Source: Sisyra terminalis (Eukaryota; Arthropoda; Insecta; Neuroptera; Sisyridae). Taken from it: a DNA stretch of 64,000 nucleotides. The translations under genes and the position numbers were made by a program. The stretch is taken from the NCBI GenBank assembly GCA_958496175.1, contig OY292274.1, positions 69,140,630 through 69,204,629 of the forward strand, in the 5' to 3' direction. The notes beneath the pieces were generated by a model. It was not told where the DNA came from. It worked only from the letters and a program-made list of their open reading frames with translations, and searched no databases. This document shows, in pieces, positions 10,981 through 22,399 of the stretch (position 1 is the first letter of the stretch; each line of letters starts with the position of its first letter).

Positions 10981-12919
10981 AGAATTGATATTTTACTAGA
11001 AGATCAAGTTGGCGGAGGAGAGATACATTTTTCCAGTGGCATTCATTTGAAATTGCAGGCAAATTTCAATTTCATATTTGCAAATGCATTTTCTCGATGC
11101 ATAAATTCCCGGAATTTGCGACAATATTTAATCTTGCCATATGCAATATGCAATAACTTGATATGATTTTTCCGATTAATTTAATCCGATGGCTTCAATT
11201 TTGTGCAGCTAAATTTTTTGCATCAATTTAATTCAATTATGCGTGGAAATGTCAGCTAATTGCATTAAAAGTTTAAAAATTTCGCCTAATTTTAAATCAT
11301 TAACAGTTTGGTGTCCTCCATTTTAATTAATTAACCAATCGTATGATAGCACATTGTGGGTGGTTTTGTATTAAAAGATAGCGTATTAAAAAATTAATGA
11401 GAAAGTCTGAAACAGAAAATAATTAGAAACCTCCTTTAAAATCACAGCTTACTATAAAGTTTTCGTGGCTTGGTTTTGATGTAAAGTTAGCCCCATAAGA
11501 AAAGTGCAAGGAACAGCCTACTAGATACTAAAAAAAATTCAAAATTTTTTGGTCTAAAGGACTAAATTTTTGGTCTAAATTATTTGGTTCATAATTTCAG
11601 GGTATGTTGGTACTATTAAGCTACAACAATTCGGCAAGTTTAAGATTCCTATGTAGTACTGTTTCTTCAAAAATCGAAAAAAGGTGGAAATCAGAAAAAA
11701 AAAATTTCTCAAAAACTTGTGAATTGATTTATTTGAATTTTGGATATGTTATAGGGGCTGATGGTAGGTTCTATAAAAAAAAATTATGAGCTTATTAAGG
11801 CCCTACTGGGGCCGATTCACTATACTTATCGTCCTATGTTCTCTGAAATTTTCTATCTATATTACATTGTTAATTATTTTCCAAATATGATAAAAGAATT
11901 GCTATTTTACTGAAAGATTAAGTTGGCGGAGGAGAGATACATTTTTCCAGTGGCATTCATTTGAAATTGCAGGCAAATTTCAATTTCATATTTGCAAATG
12001 CAATTTCTCGATGCATAAATTCCCGGGATTTGCGACAATATTTAATCTTGCCATATGCAATATGCAAAAACTTGATATGATTTTTTCGATTAATTTATTC
12101 CGATGGCTTAAATTTTGTTCAGCTTAATTTATTTTTTGCATCAATTTAGTTCAATTATGCGTGGAAATGTCAGTTAATTGCATTAAAAGTTTTTGGTGAA
12201 ACTATTAAAAAAAATCGCCTAATTTTAAATCATTAACATTTTGGATTCCTCCATTTTAATTAATTAACCAATCGTATGATAGCACATTGTGGGTGGGTTT
12301 GTATTAAAAGATAGCTTATTAAGAAATTAATGAGAAAGTCTGAAACAGAAAATAATTAGAAACCTCCTTTAAAATCACAGCTTACTATAAAATTTTCGTG
12401 GCTTGATTTTGATGTTAAGTTAGCCCCATAAGAAAAGTGCAAGAAACAGCCAACTAGATACTAAAAAAATTCAAAATTTTTTGGTCTAAAGGACTAAATT
12501 TTTGGTCTAAATTATTTGGTTCATAATTTCAGGGTATGTTGGTACTATTAAGATACAATAATTCGGCAAGTTTAAGATTCCTATGTAGTACTGTTTCTTC
12601 AAAACTCGAAAAAAGATGGAAATTAGAAAAAAAAAATTTCTCAGAAACTTGTGAATCGATTTATTTGAATTTTGGATATGTTATAGGGGCTGATGGTAGC
12701 TTCTAGAAAAAAAAAATGAGAGCTTTATAAGATCCTTGAAAAAAGAGTGACTTTTCTTTTAACCATGATATAATTTTTGTACAATTACGAAATTATTTTT
12801 TTCGGATTCCCCCCATTCAATTTCCTTATTAAGGCCCTTCTGGGGCCGATTCACTATACTTATCGTCCTATGTCCTTTGAAAATTTCCATCTATATTACA
12901 TTGTTAATTATTTTCCAAT
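10981..12919. repeat. Large tandem duplication (~0.9-1.0-kb unit)
   Basis: Copy 1 (about 10981-11886) is followed directly by copy 2 (about 11893-12919) in the same orientation. Shared landmarks include CAAGTTGGCGGAGGAGAGAT, AGGGTATGTTGGTACTATTA, TTCGGCAAGTTTAAGATTCC and GGGGCCGATTCACTATACTT. Copy 2 has about 100 extra bases near 12724-12830. The copies differ by scattered substitutions and small indels. I see no transposon termini. Confidence 0.9.
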
Positions 12920-13799
12920 AAACTGTCAACCTCTAATCGATGATTTCATTTAAAAATTTATTTTCCACCAACAAATTTACGACTCATAAAAATCCATTTT
13001 ATTGCTGTGACATTTTAAATTTGATACAACTCTTGATCTTTATAAGATATTTCTCCACCTGCAAATGGAATTTGAATTTTCATTTGTATTATGAAAATGA
13101 ACCAAAAAAAAAAAATATTTTTCTATGAAAAATATATAATTTTATTGTAACATTGAAAAGGATGTTCAATGAATCAAAATAAATGAATTTTTGTGTGAAA
13201 TTAAAAAAGAATAACAATAAAATCGTTGGAATAACGTGAACAATATTCCTATATATATGTTGACCTAGTTTATTCATATATATATATATATTAACATCAA
13301 ATAACAGACAGAATTGAAATATAGGTCGATATTTCAAATAAAATTTTAACGCACAATGATCGTTTGATTTTTTTTTCTGCTTAAATATTAAACTTTACGA
13401 ACGTAAAGTATTTACGTTCCGTTTACGATATTTGTGCGATAAAAAAAAAATGTTAGTAATACTGTTAATGATTTGCATAATGCATGGGAATGGGAAATAT
13501 GTAATAGATTTCATTAAGAAACATGTAAATGAATCATAAAGAATTAATGCCAGACATGCATTACTTATAGAAAAAGCTCATTTATAAATCGATATGTCGT
13601 CAACGTTGTCGTAGCTGTACAAACTTTCCAAGTGTAAATTTCAAGTTTTGTATACAAAAGTTAGTAGATAATATAATTAATCAAATCAAATGGTAAATGT
13701 TTGAGTTTAAAGTTCGATCTCTTGGATTGAAATTTCTAAGTTGTAATTCATGAGAATTAAAGCTTTTAACTAAGAATTTAAATTAAAAAAAAAAACCTA
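12920..13799. other. No recognisable gene
   Basis: AT-rich sequence with a short (TA)n tract near 13276-13290. Confidence 0.4.
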
Positions 13800-13925
13800 A
13801 ACTACTTGATGATCACTGAGGAAGATTGCTTGGCAATCGGAATACGTATCTGGGCAATAGGTCACAAATATTTTTGTTTGGACTTCTATTCAAATTTATG
13901 TTTATGGTATGATTTTTATATAATA
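13800..13925 (+). mobile_element. Family C element fragment with defective hammerhead
   Basis: The segment matches the family C ribozyme half, from ACTACTTGATGA through the hammerhead (13810-13856) to the downstream ATTTATGTTTATGGTATG. The hammerhead has GGAA in place of GAAA, so its core is damaged. The rest of the element is cut off by the Helitron-like insertion at 13926. Confidence 0.75.
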
Positions 13926-14740
13926 CTAGCTGATCCCCGCGACTTCGTCTACGTAACGTAAATAGATAGAAAGCGTGGAAGGCAATTCGATTATTTTATT
14001 TATTTTCAATAACAATAGTTGCTTTTCAAATTTTTCTAAATACCGAAGAAAAGTTGGTTCGGAAGATTTTATTTTTTCATTGATAATGAAATATATGACA
14101 AAAAATTGCTTCCTTAATGTTAAATAATTGCTTCAGGTCACAATCATTGGTTGATAAAAATTAGATTTTAAAAAAGTTTGATGGTTGATACCTCTTTGGT
14201 ATTTGGTATAAGTACCTAGTACCTAAACTTTCATAATAATTAAGTGAAATGACGTTATTTAAAATGCTGTAGTTAAAATGATATAACAAAAACAGAAACC
14301 TATTATTAATTAATTATTTATTTATTAATTACACTGATTAAATTCAAAATTTCGATTGTTGATTAACTCTATATTTTCTCATTCAAACTTAGTGACCCCT
14401 TTTACTCTTTTATTTCCAAACTTTAAATTACCTTTCCAATGATATATAACTTGCTAAAGTAAAAATTTATATTTTCATCCCTTAGAAATACCTTCCCTTA
14501 TTATTTTTTTGGAATGATAAGTAGCCTATAGTCTGTGGGAAATTGTGTTGTATCTTAATACCAAATTTCATTAAATTCGGTTGTACCGTTCTTTAGTTAA
14601 ATCGAGACACACAGACAGACACAAATTTTAAAAATGTTAAATTTGGAATAAGGGCCTCTTGAACAAATATTTACCCTAAAATTGGGTTCAAAATCGAAAT
14701 GTACAGACAGACGTAAGAATTTTATATATTAGTATATAGA
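13926..14740 (-). mobile_element. Non-autonomous Helitron-like element, copy 2
   Basis: On the minus strand the element begins TCTATATACTAATATATAAA and ends GGGATCAGCTAG, with the required A/TC and CTAG/T context. Its + strand left end is CTAGCTGATCCCCGCGACTT. The half near 14520-14740 (ACAGACAGACA blocks, CCGTTCTTTAGTTAAATCG) is shared with the element at 22400-24320. It is inserted into a family C fragment. Confidence 0.65.
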
Positions 14741-14741
14741 T

Positions 14742-14865
14742 TATAGAAAAAAAGTGCTCTACAAAAAATGCCCTATACAATTTTCTCATAAAATTGATAG
14801 TAGCGTCAAAAAATTGAAAAAAATATTAAAATTTCTCTTTAGTTCAACTTTGACCTCGAATATGT
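14742..14865. mobile_element. Foldback family B fragment
   Basis: The segment contains the B-family modules GTGCTCTACAAAAAATG, TTTTCTCATAAAATTGAT, the 'gcgtcaaaaaattgaaaaa' block and TCTCTTTAGTTCAACTTTGA in the usual order. It is cut off after about 125 bp. Confidence 0.8.
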
Positions 14866-15054
14866 CCGAATATGTCGAATGTATAGATTTCGCTTGGCCA
14901 TTAAAACTCATCAATAATAAGAAAAAAAAAATTATCAGACGAGAACTTCTATGGAAATATCTGCAAAAAATTGGAGGTTATTCGCAAAAATAAGAAAATA
15001 TGTAGTAATTGTATAAATTTCAGTATACCTGTATTGTGTATTATTTTACTTTGG

Positions 15055-15263
15055 CCTTTTATTTTATTTTTGGGTACAAGATCATGAATTATATCCATTC
15101 CTTTTAATATTTTCAGTTAATTTTTATTTCCACGTTGAATATTTTAAATATGGCGGTAGATGTCAACACGTGATGAAAGTACCAACTTGAAAAAATTTTC
15201 CCCCATCCATTCCTACCAACCCATTTCTAGTACTTGTCTATTCTATACTTTGACCGACTAAGT
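15055..15263. repeat. Diverged direct repeat, copy 1 (partner 17543-17742)
   Basis: Shares ATCATGAATTATATCCATTC, GTACCAACTTGAAAAAA, CTACCAACCCATTTCTAGTA and 'cttgtctatt.tatact.tgacc' with 17543-17742 in the same orientation, 2.5 kb apart. No transposon ends are visible. Confidence 0.75.
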
Positions 15264-16186
15264 TTTTTGTTATAAACTGTAATCAATTCATTTTTTTGCT
15301 CTCAATAAATTTTAATCACTGCAAATCCCCCTCCCCCCTATACCATTTTATCAGGAAATTATTGCACCGTAATTTATCCATAGCCAACCAATTCTTCCGT
15401 GTTATGCATTTTTTTTTGTCTTTTATGCATTCATTTGCATTTAAGTAGAGCTTTCGAGCTTTCGTCTAGACTCATAGGAGTATACGAAAATACACGAGAT
15501 TGGCGTGTGCATTAAATTAAACAGAGAAAACCGAAAAAAAAACTTTCATCGTAAAATTTTGCGCTTATTCATCTCTCTTTCTCTATCTCTCTCTATTTCT
15601 CTCTCGCACTTAGGTCAAAAAAAATTAATTGAAATTTTTTATCAATCTCGTCGATCGAGACACAAAACATACAATATGTGGGCAAAAGCTCTCGGTGCTT
15701 TGCTTGGCATTGCTTTAATTGAATTATTCATTTTCCATGAAGGGAAATCTATTCAACGGTATTCATAAGTGTGGTGCATGGGATTTGGTCGGAAAATCTG
15801 TTTTTCCCCGGTGCATAAACTTTCCTCATTACAATATTCATACGATTTTTCCACTGCTGGTGAATAAATTTCGTTCGGGACATATTTTTGTCGGGCTTTG
15901 ATACCCCACCGGGGCAGGAACTCGAAAAATTAAGTCAACTTAATTGATTAAATAATTGATTTGAATTTTTCTTTTTAAATTATCATAAAAAAATGTCCTC
16001 ATCATAAAATTAGCCGATATTAGGAAGGGCGGCAAATAAATATTTGTATCTCTTTCTAACTTTAAGTTCGACATCTATTGTTTACGACTCAATTTAAAAA
16101 AATGTTACCACTTGTTTTTTTGTACAAGCCGGTAGTTGGAAATAGTAACCAAATTTTTCTGAGCATAGTTTTATAACCACAAATTG
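15264..16186. other. No firm gene; possible leader exon at 15676-15765
   Basis: After a pyrimidine-rich tract ending CGCACTTAG (possible acceptor near 15613), an ATG at 15676 opens a short frame. Its product starts MWAKALGALLGIALIELFIF, which resembles a signal peptide, and it stops at 15768. A weak donor-like CGGTATTC follows. I cannot link it to any gene; it may be chance. Confidence 0.2.
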
Positions 16187-16447
16187 CTGTGTATACAATA
16201 TATAGAATATATTGCGGTCCAATTTATGTAGTATAACTTAATATAATAATATATAAAAATCATACCATAAACATAAATTTGAACAGAATATTTGTGACGT
16301 ATTGCCGAGATACGTATTTCGATTGCCAAGCAATCTCCCTCAGTGGTCATCAAGTAGTTTGGATCACTCCGTAACTGCTTTGTGGTGATTCACAGGAAGG
16401 TTGCTTGGCAATCGAAATATGTATCTGGGCAATACCTCACAAGTATA
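16187..16447. mobile_element. Family C palindromic element, degraded
   Basis: The left arm (minus sense) carries the hammerhead motif at 16303-16349. Its core is CTGAGGG rather than CTGAGGA, so it is probably inactive. After the central block (GATCACTCCGTAACTGCTTT) the right arm returns with an even more damaged motif around 16390-16430. The outer portion of the right arm is missing. Confidence 0.75.
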
Positions 16448-17097
16448 TTAAAGTTATTTGAAACACAGACTATTGCCATCAAGAATATGTAATTACGTGA
16501 ATATTTTGGTTTAAAGTCATTGATCCAGTTAAGACTAGATTTAGACACAAAAATATTATAGCATTAGCGTTTCAGTATACACTAGGGTGTCCGTTATTTC
16601 CCAAATTGATTTTTTTACCGCGACCGCCCCCTAAATTTTTAGTTTAAGATATAAAAAAAAAATATCCGATACAATGAAACTGTTAATTTATCGGAATCAT
16701 GTTACTTTTACCATTTAAATACACCAGGGATTATTTGACTTTTTATGATTTAATATTTTTTCTCAGAAACAAATGGATGAAAAGATTTAAGATTAAATTA
16801 TTCTGACGTAAGATTTAACGCTCTACAAAAAAGGTCTCATATGAATTTTCGATTAAATCACTCTATTAAAAGTTATTCAACATTTAACTTGTTCCTAATA
16901 TTTTCAACTTTTTGCTCATTTTTCACTATTTTTAACTATAAAATCATTGGAGGAGAAGATAAAAATTATTATCATTAGAGCGCCAGTGATTATTTGTGTT
17001 AATTTTATGGCTTGAACTGAAAATTGAACAAAAAAAAAACATTTTTTGACAATTAAAACCGGTGACATAAGATCCGAATTCGCTATAGTCGTGAAAT
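16448..17097. other. Possible further transposon, otherwise no gene
   Basis: A TA/GGGTGTCCGTTATTTCC terminus-like sequence starts at 16585. The region also contains ACGCTCTACAAAAAAGGTCTC (16819-16839), a module shared with foldback families A and B. I cannot define both ends. Confidence 0.35.
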
Positions 17098-17541
17098 TCA
17101 ATATAGAATATATTGCGGTCCAATTTATGTAGTATAATATGATATAATAATATATAAAAATCATACCATAAACATAAAATTGAACAGAAGTTCAAACAAA
17201 AATATTCGTGACGTATTGCCCTGATACGTATTTCGATTGCCAAGCAACCTTCCTCAGTGGTCATCAAGTAGTTTGGATCACTCTTTTCACATGATTCACA
17301 TGAATCATCACAAAGCAGTGATGACCACAGAGGAAGATTGCTTGGCAATCGAAATACGTATCTGGGCAATACGTCACGAATATTTTTGTTTGAACTTCTG
17401 TTCAAATTTATGTTTATGGCATGATTTTTATATATAATTATATCAGATTATACTACATAAATTGGACTGCAATATATCTTATATATTATATACACAGTAT
17501 AACTGTTCAAAGTCAGCGAAAAAAATTTATTTTGAGTTTAT
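17098..17541. mobile_element. Family C palindromic element
   Basis: Two inverted arms of about 200 bp meet near 17290. The left arm holds an intact-core hammerhead on the minus strand (17217-17263). The right arm holds a + strand copy (17322-17368) with CAGAGGA in place of CTGAGGA. The right end is the family terminus TCAAAGTCAGCGAAAAAAA. The left arm lacks that terminus. Confidence 0.85.
17217..17263 (-). ncRNA. Hammerhead ribozyme motif (family C), core intact
   Basis: On the minus strand: TGACCA, CTGAGGA, stem II GGTTGC/GCAATC (one G-U pair), GAAA, self-complementary ATACGTAT as stem III, cleavage after TATC, then AGGGCA. The first stem I pair is an A-A mismatch, which may weaken it. Confidence 0.65.
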
Positions 17542-17542
17542 T

Positions 17543-17742
17543 TTGGCTTTTAGGCATAAAATCATGAATTATATCCATTCCTTTTAATATTTCCAGTAAA
17601 TGTTTATTTCTTCCAATTTCAAAACGTGGTAAAAATAACGTTATTTTGTAAATGAGTAAATGTACCAACTTGAAAAAAAATTCCCCCATGCATTTCTACC
17701 AACCCATTTCTAGTACTTGTCTATTTTATACTCTGACCGGTT
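17543..17742. repeat. Diverged direct repeat, copy 2 (partner 15055-15263)
   Basis: See the partner entry. This copy lies directly after the family C element's right end. Confidence 0.75.
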
Positions 17743-17904
17743 AGTCTATAAGTATCGGATGAATTTAATTGTTGCATTTTTTTTGTGATTTTTTGTGATC
17801 AAAGTAATTAGATTGTTTGGTTGAAAATTTGATTGCAAGTTTCTAGTGCAATAATTGAAGAGTTTTGCCAGCGGTTGGTAGCATGCAATGGAAATTAAAA
17901 AGTA

Positions 17905-17983
17905 TCGTGCGCACCGATCGAACCCACGACCTTCTACAGGTGAGGACAGTGACCTGACCTATTTGCCTCTGCACCGCGCCAAT
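17905..17983 (-). repeat. tRNA-like SINE head or tRNA relic
   Basis: The minus strand begins GGCGCGGTGCAGAGGCAAAT and later has GGTTCGATCGG, close to the RNA polymerase III B box (GGTTCGANNCC). The spacing of about 50 nt fits a tRNA-derived promoter, but the cloverleaf stems do not pair well. It is therefore not a functional tRNA. No second copy is in the window, so SINE status is unproven. Confidence 0.35.
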
Positions 17984-18698
17984 AAATATATCCACCAATG
18001 CACCAGGTACCAACATGAATTTATTTCCCCACATTCAATACAACTTTTGCACGGTGAAAACTGTTAGAAAATTGATGCAATTTTCAGTGCATTTTTCGTG
18101 GCCCCCCAAAATCAAAATTAGTAAAATCAATAGCAAACTATATGCGCCAATAAATTCCAACGATTATCCAACATATTCCTCCCTCCAGTGAAAGTTTCCA
18201 AAGAAATATAAGCTGATATTAAATACGTTGGCAAATGTCCCAACAATTTTTGACAGAAAGAGAAAAAAAATATAAATGGGAATCGCTTCTATTTAGGCAA
18301 TTTAATCTGACTAAAATATTATCTTTATGGTTTTGCATATGCCGTAACTCTTTCTGTCAGACAGAGACGGTCCGAGATATCAACGCTGTAATTAATTTCC
18401 TAAGCTTTTTTGTCGGTCATCTGTCGTTTTTTTTGTAAAGCCAAACGCATACAGCCCTTGATTTATGAGGATTTTCTAAATTTTTACTAAATTGGTCATT
18501 GCACAAGGCATGAGAAAAATATTTATCATTTTAATTAAAAAAAAAAATAAAAAAAATAAACGCTGACAGGGGAATTACATCGGGTTTGGGTAGCATTTTT
18601 TTATAACTGAAACAAAGATTATATATTGATTGAAAAATCCGCTTAAGAATTAAGTTTCAATGGGTGAAACACATATTTATTATATACAATGTATATTA
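17984..18698. other. No recognisable gene
   Basis: AT-rich sequence. I see no repeat or coding signal. Confidence 0.4.
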
Positions 18699-19596
18699 GA
18701 CTGATTCAAAAAAAATTATGATTCTTTTTTTCTTAATTATATCGAAAATATTGTTGGGAATGACAAAAAAAATCCTGTGAAAGTTTAAGATCTTAATATT
18801 AAGAGGTGCCGCATCGCAAATTTCGATTTTCCATTTCAAATAACATGGGAACAATATTCTGTTGCAATTTGGAATTTTATAGCACACGTTGGTGACAATA
18901 TTTCGGAATGGCCAAGGTATATTCTTGTAGAAAATTGAACGATCTACAAAAAAGGTTTTGTACAAGTTTATGATATATTTATTCCTTCAAAAGATATTCG
19001 TGGTCAAAGTTGAACTAAAGAGAAATTTTAATATTTTTCCAATTTTTTGATGCAACCATCAATTTTATGAGAAAATTTTGAGACATTTTTTGTAGAGCAC
19101 TTTTTTTTTTATAACTTATTTTTATAAAAGTTTTTGATGTTTGTCACGGGTCCTAAGTTATTTAATTAAAATAAAAAAAATACTTTTTATGTTAAAAATA
19201 TAATAATTCTAGGAATTTTCAGTTCAATACTTAGGATTGGTGAAAAATATCAAAACTTTTATAGAGATAAGTTATAGAAAAAAAATGCTCTACAAAAAAT
19301 GTCCTATGAAATTTTCTCATAAAATTGATGATTGCGTCAAAAAATTAAAAAAATATTAAAATTTCTCTTTAGTTCTACTTTCACCTCGAATAACTTTTGA
19401 AGGAATAAATAAATCAAAAACTTGTTTGAGACCTTTTCTGTAGATCGTTCAATTTTCTACAAGAATATACCTTGGTCATTCCGAAATATTGTCTCACCAA
19501 CGTGAGCTCTAAAATTTCAAATTGCAAGAGAATATTGTTCCCATGTTATTTAAATGAAAATCGAAATTTGCGATGCGGCACTTCTTAATATTCGCC
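18699..19596. mobile_element. Foldback family B element, copy 1 (right end lost)
   Basis: It starts after TA with GACTGATTCAAAAAAAATTA, the family terminus. The left arm runs to about 19150 and returns inverted (for example GTAGAAAATTGAACGATCTA at 18929 and TAGATCGTTCAATTTTCTAC near 19440). The right arm breaks off after GATGCGGCACTTCTTAATAT, where another MITE's sequence begins. It has no ORF of note. Confidence 0.85.
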
Positions 19597-19880
19597 ATTA
19601 CGTTCGCCATTCGCCAAAAAAAATTAAATTAATATTTCTTTCGACTATTTTTCTTTTTTAATTTTTATTGTTTTAGTAAATATTAAATATATAGTTCTTA
19701 AATATATAGAAATTTGTGCACTTTTAATTGAAATTTATGATATTCAGGGTGGGGAGAGATCTTAGTTTAGTGGCGAAATATTTCTAGGGGGGTCACAGAA
19801 AATGTGACTCAGCTTGATAATGGGGGAGAAGGGGGTCAGAAAAAGCTTATTTTAGCGTGACGTATTTTATGAACGACCCC
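19597..19880 (-). mobile_element. PIF/Harbinger-type MITE, copy 2 (partial, inverted)
   Basis: This is the reverse complement of the inner and right parts of the element at 8481-8861, ending GTATTTTATGAACGACCCC followed by TTA. The other terminus is absent and the sequence abuts the broken end of the family B element. Confidence 0.75.
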
Positions 19881-19998
19881 TTAGTATTTGCACTCATTAT
19901 TTAGTCGCTGTAGTAAGAAGAGGAGACATTTTTGATTAAATTTTACCTAAAGCTTTTTCAATTATTGGATTATCAGGATTTTAAATACCGAATTAAAA

Positions 19999-20550
19999 TG
20001 TGTATACAATATGTAAAATATATTGCAGTCCAATTTATGTAGTATAATTTCATATAATAATATGCAAATTTAATAGAATAATATATAAACTTAATATAAT
20101 AATATATAAAATCATACCACCAACATAAATTTGAAGAGAAGTTCAAACAAAAATATTCGTGACGTATTGCCCAGATACGTATTTCGATTGCCAAGCAATC
20201 TTCATCAGTAGTCATCAAGTAGTTTGGATCACTCCGTAACTACTTTGTGATGATTCATGAGGAAGATTGCTTGGCAATCGAAATACGTATCTGGGCAATA
20301 CGTCACGAATATTTTTGTTTGAACTTCTCTTCAAATTTATGTTGGAGGTATGATTTTTTTATATATTATTATATTAAGTTTATATATTATTCTATTAAAT
20401 TTGTATATTATTATATTAAATTTGTATATTATTGTATTGATTTTGTATATTATTGTGTTAAATTATACTACATAAATTGGACTGCAATATCTTTTATATA
20501 TTGTATACACAGTATAACTATTCAAAGTCAGCGAAAAAATCTTATTTTGA
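19999..20550. mobile_element. Family C palindromic element with 11-bp target duplication
   Basis: Both arms are present and meet near 20245. The element is flanked by CCGAATTAAAA at 19988-19998 and 20551-20561, so the palindrome was inserted as a unit. The left arm has an intact hammerhead on the minus strand (20168-20214). The right arm motif (20251-20297) reads ATGAGGA in place of CTGAGGA at the arm junction. The right arm also contains a short locally expanded AT-rich tandem near 20365-20460. Confidence 0.9.
20168..20214 (-). ncRNA. Hammerhead ribozyme motif (family C), canonical CUGAUGA core
   Basis: Minus-strand order: TGACTA, CTGATGA, stem II GATTGC-TTG-GCAATC (six pairs), GAAA, self-complementary ATACGTAT for stem III, cleavage after TATC, then TGGGCA. 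Every position of the CUGANGA...GAAA...UH core is present. Confidence 0.75.
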
Positions 20551-20561
20551 CCGAATTAAAA

Positions 20562-22399
20562 GTTTTTCCAAATGATAATACAATAGTTGTTTACTTATAA
20601 AATTAATCTGGAAATAATTTTACTCGTTTAAAATTGAATATCCAAATCAATTCTTTCAACATGCATGAAAAATGTCAAAAAAAAAAGCCAAAACTTTTGC
20701 CGAAACACTTGGAAGGACGACAACCACGAATTGGCATGTCAAGGACGATTTTTACGAAAAGAATATTGAATAATATATATGTATTTACTTATGTGAAATT
20801 TTTAAAATGTAAGTAAACCGTCGGGAAAATTGTGTCATTTTTCATTTTCTTTCCCAAAGTGACGTAAATTTATGCTCAAATATCGTCAGATCAAATGGGA
20901 AAACAATGCACATCTGACGATGCCACCACCAAATGATAAATCACTCGGAATTTTGGATTAAAAGCCTTGAAAATGTTGCTTTTCATTGAAATTTTTTCGA
21001 CATTTCCGTCGTGGAATTGAATCGATTTTCATGAAAATGCTTTGGTTTTTCCAATTATTTTCTTTTAATAACAAACACCCATTTGGTGGTTTATAGGCTG
21101 TAGGCATTGAAATTCGTCTGGATTTCTTCACGTTTTAATTCTTAAAAAAGAATTGCTAAACCAAATATGTAAAAAAACTCTGAAGAAAAAAAAATCATAA
21201 TTGAAAAGTACTTGGTCAAAAAAAATGCAAATTTCCTTCGTTCCCTTTTTGGTAAATCAATAAAATCTCAAACACCGTTTTATTTTCTCACAAATTTTAT
21301 TATGCAAATAATAAAAGAGCATTATCTGACAGATATTTTATCCCGAGAACAATTTGCATTTGCTCAAAGACTATTTCACTTTTACTGTTTAGTTCGAATT
21401 GAATTATTATAATATATTAAGTTGACAAATAGCCATATAACTTTTACACCTTTTACATTATGATATATGTATATGTAACACGTAGTGTAGTTAATAACAC
21501 TAAAGGAATTTGAAAACGAGCAAAAATGCGAATTTTATCGTACAATATTTGCATATTCGCCCCGTTTTCGACACTGACGACATTGAATGGCAAAATGGCC
21601 TTATCGTCAACTGCTTTTGCACCATCAATGGCGCACAAAAAAAAAAAAAAACGTATTCTCAAATATTGGTTCAACAGCATTGGAATTGATATTTTAATCG
21701 ATACAGATTATCTCTGTAATAGTTTATAAAATTTTTATCTTTATTATTGTGATAGTTATTGGAGATTTTTATTGAGCAAAAGCTTTATTGCAAGCTTAAA
21801 AAAAGCTGTTTGATGTTACGAGACAACGTCGTTTTTTCTTAGTTAAAATAATTAATGATTGAGGGCATTTACTTCGATTTTTATGATTTTTTTCTCTCGA
21901 AAAATATTTCAAATTAGAGCTTTGGTTGTAAAAAAAGCACAAGAAAAAACTTTCTATATGACTGGCCAACAATAATTCAATTTAACAGTCGGGAAATAAA
22001 GTAATGCATATCGAGGAAAGAAATAATTTAGTAAAAATTTTACTCTTTTCAACAATGAAACTCTCAAAAAAAAAATATAATATTATCCTTAACATTTTTA
22101 TTTCCTAAGTTTTCTAGGCAATTTTGGGAAAAAAAAAATACTTCGAATACTTGTGATGTACGAAGAGTTGTTTTTTTTTTTTGTTTGGAAGCTTTAGTGT
22201 ATATTTTTAAAGCTTTCCGTCAATGTATGTAAAGTTCTTTTTGAAATAGAAAAATTCTGTGGAAACTAGGAAAAATCATTTGAATTTAGAATGTTGTACA
22301 TTGAGAAAACTTTCCTTCTATAATTTTTAAAAGCTCAAACTTAAATTATTTAATACAAAAAATATAAGTTACAAGATTTCAAAATTCTGGTATCCATAA
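20562..22399. other. No recognisable gene
   Basis: AT-rich sequence. Small open frames around 20634-20816, 21212-21412 and 21453-21729 overlap one another on both strands and show no known motif. Confidence 0.4.

Noticed and set aside
20247..20600. 117-codon frame and similar frames at 16944, 17237, 19973, 32033, 32239 and 35111 with repeated peptide CLAIEIRIWAIRHEYF
   Set aside because: These are translations of family C repeats. The shared peptide comes from the hammerhead sequence, occurs on both strands and has no independent coding support.
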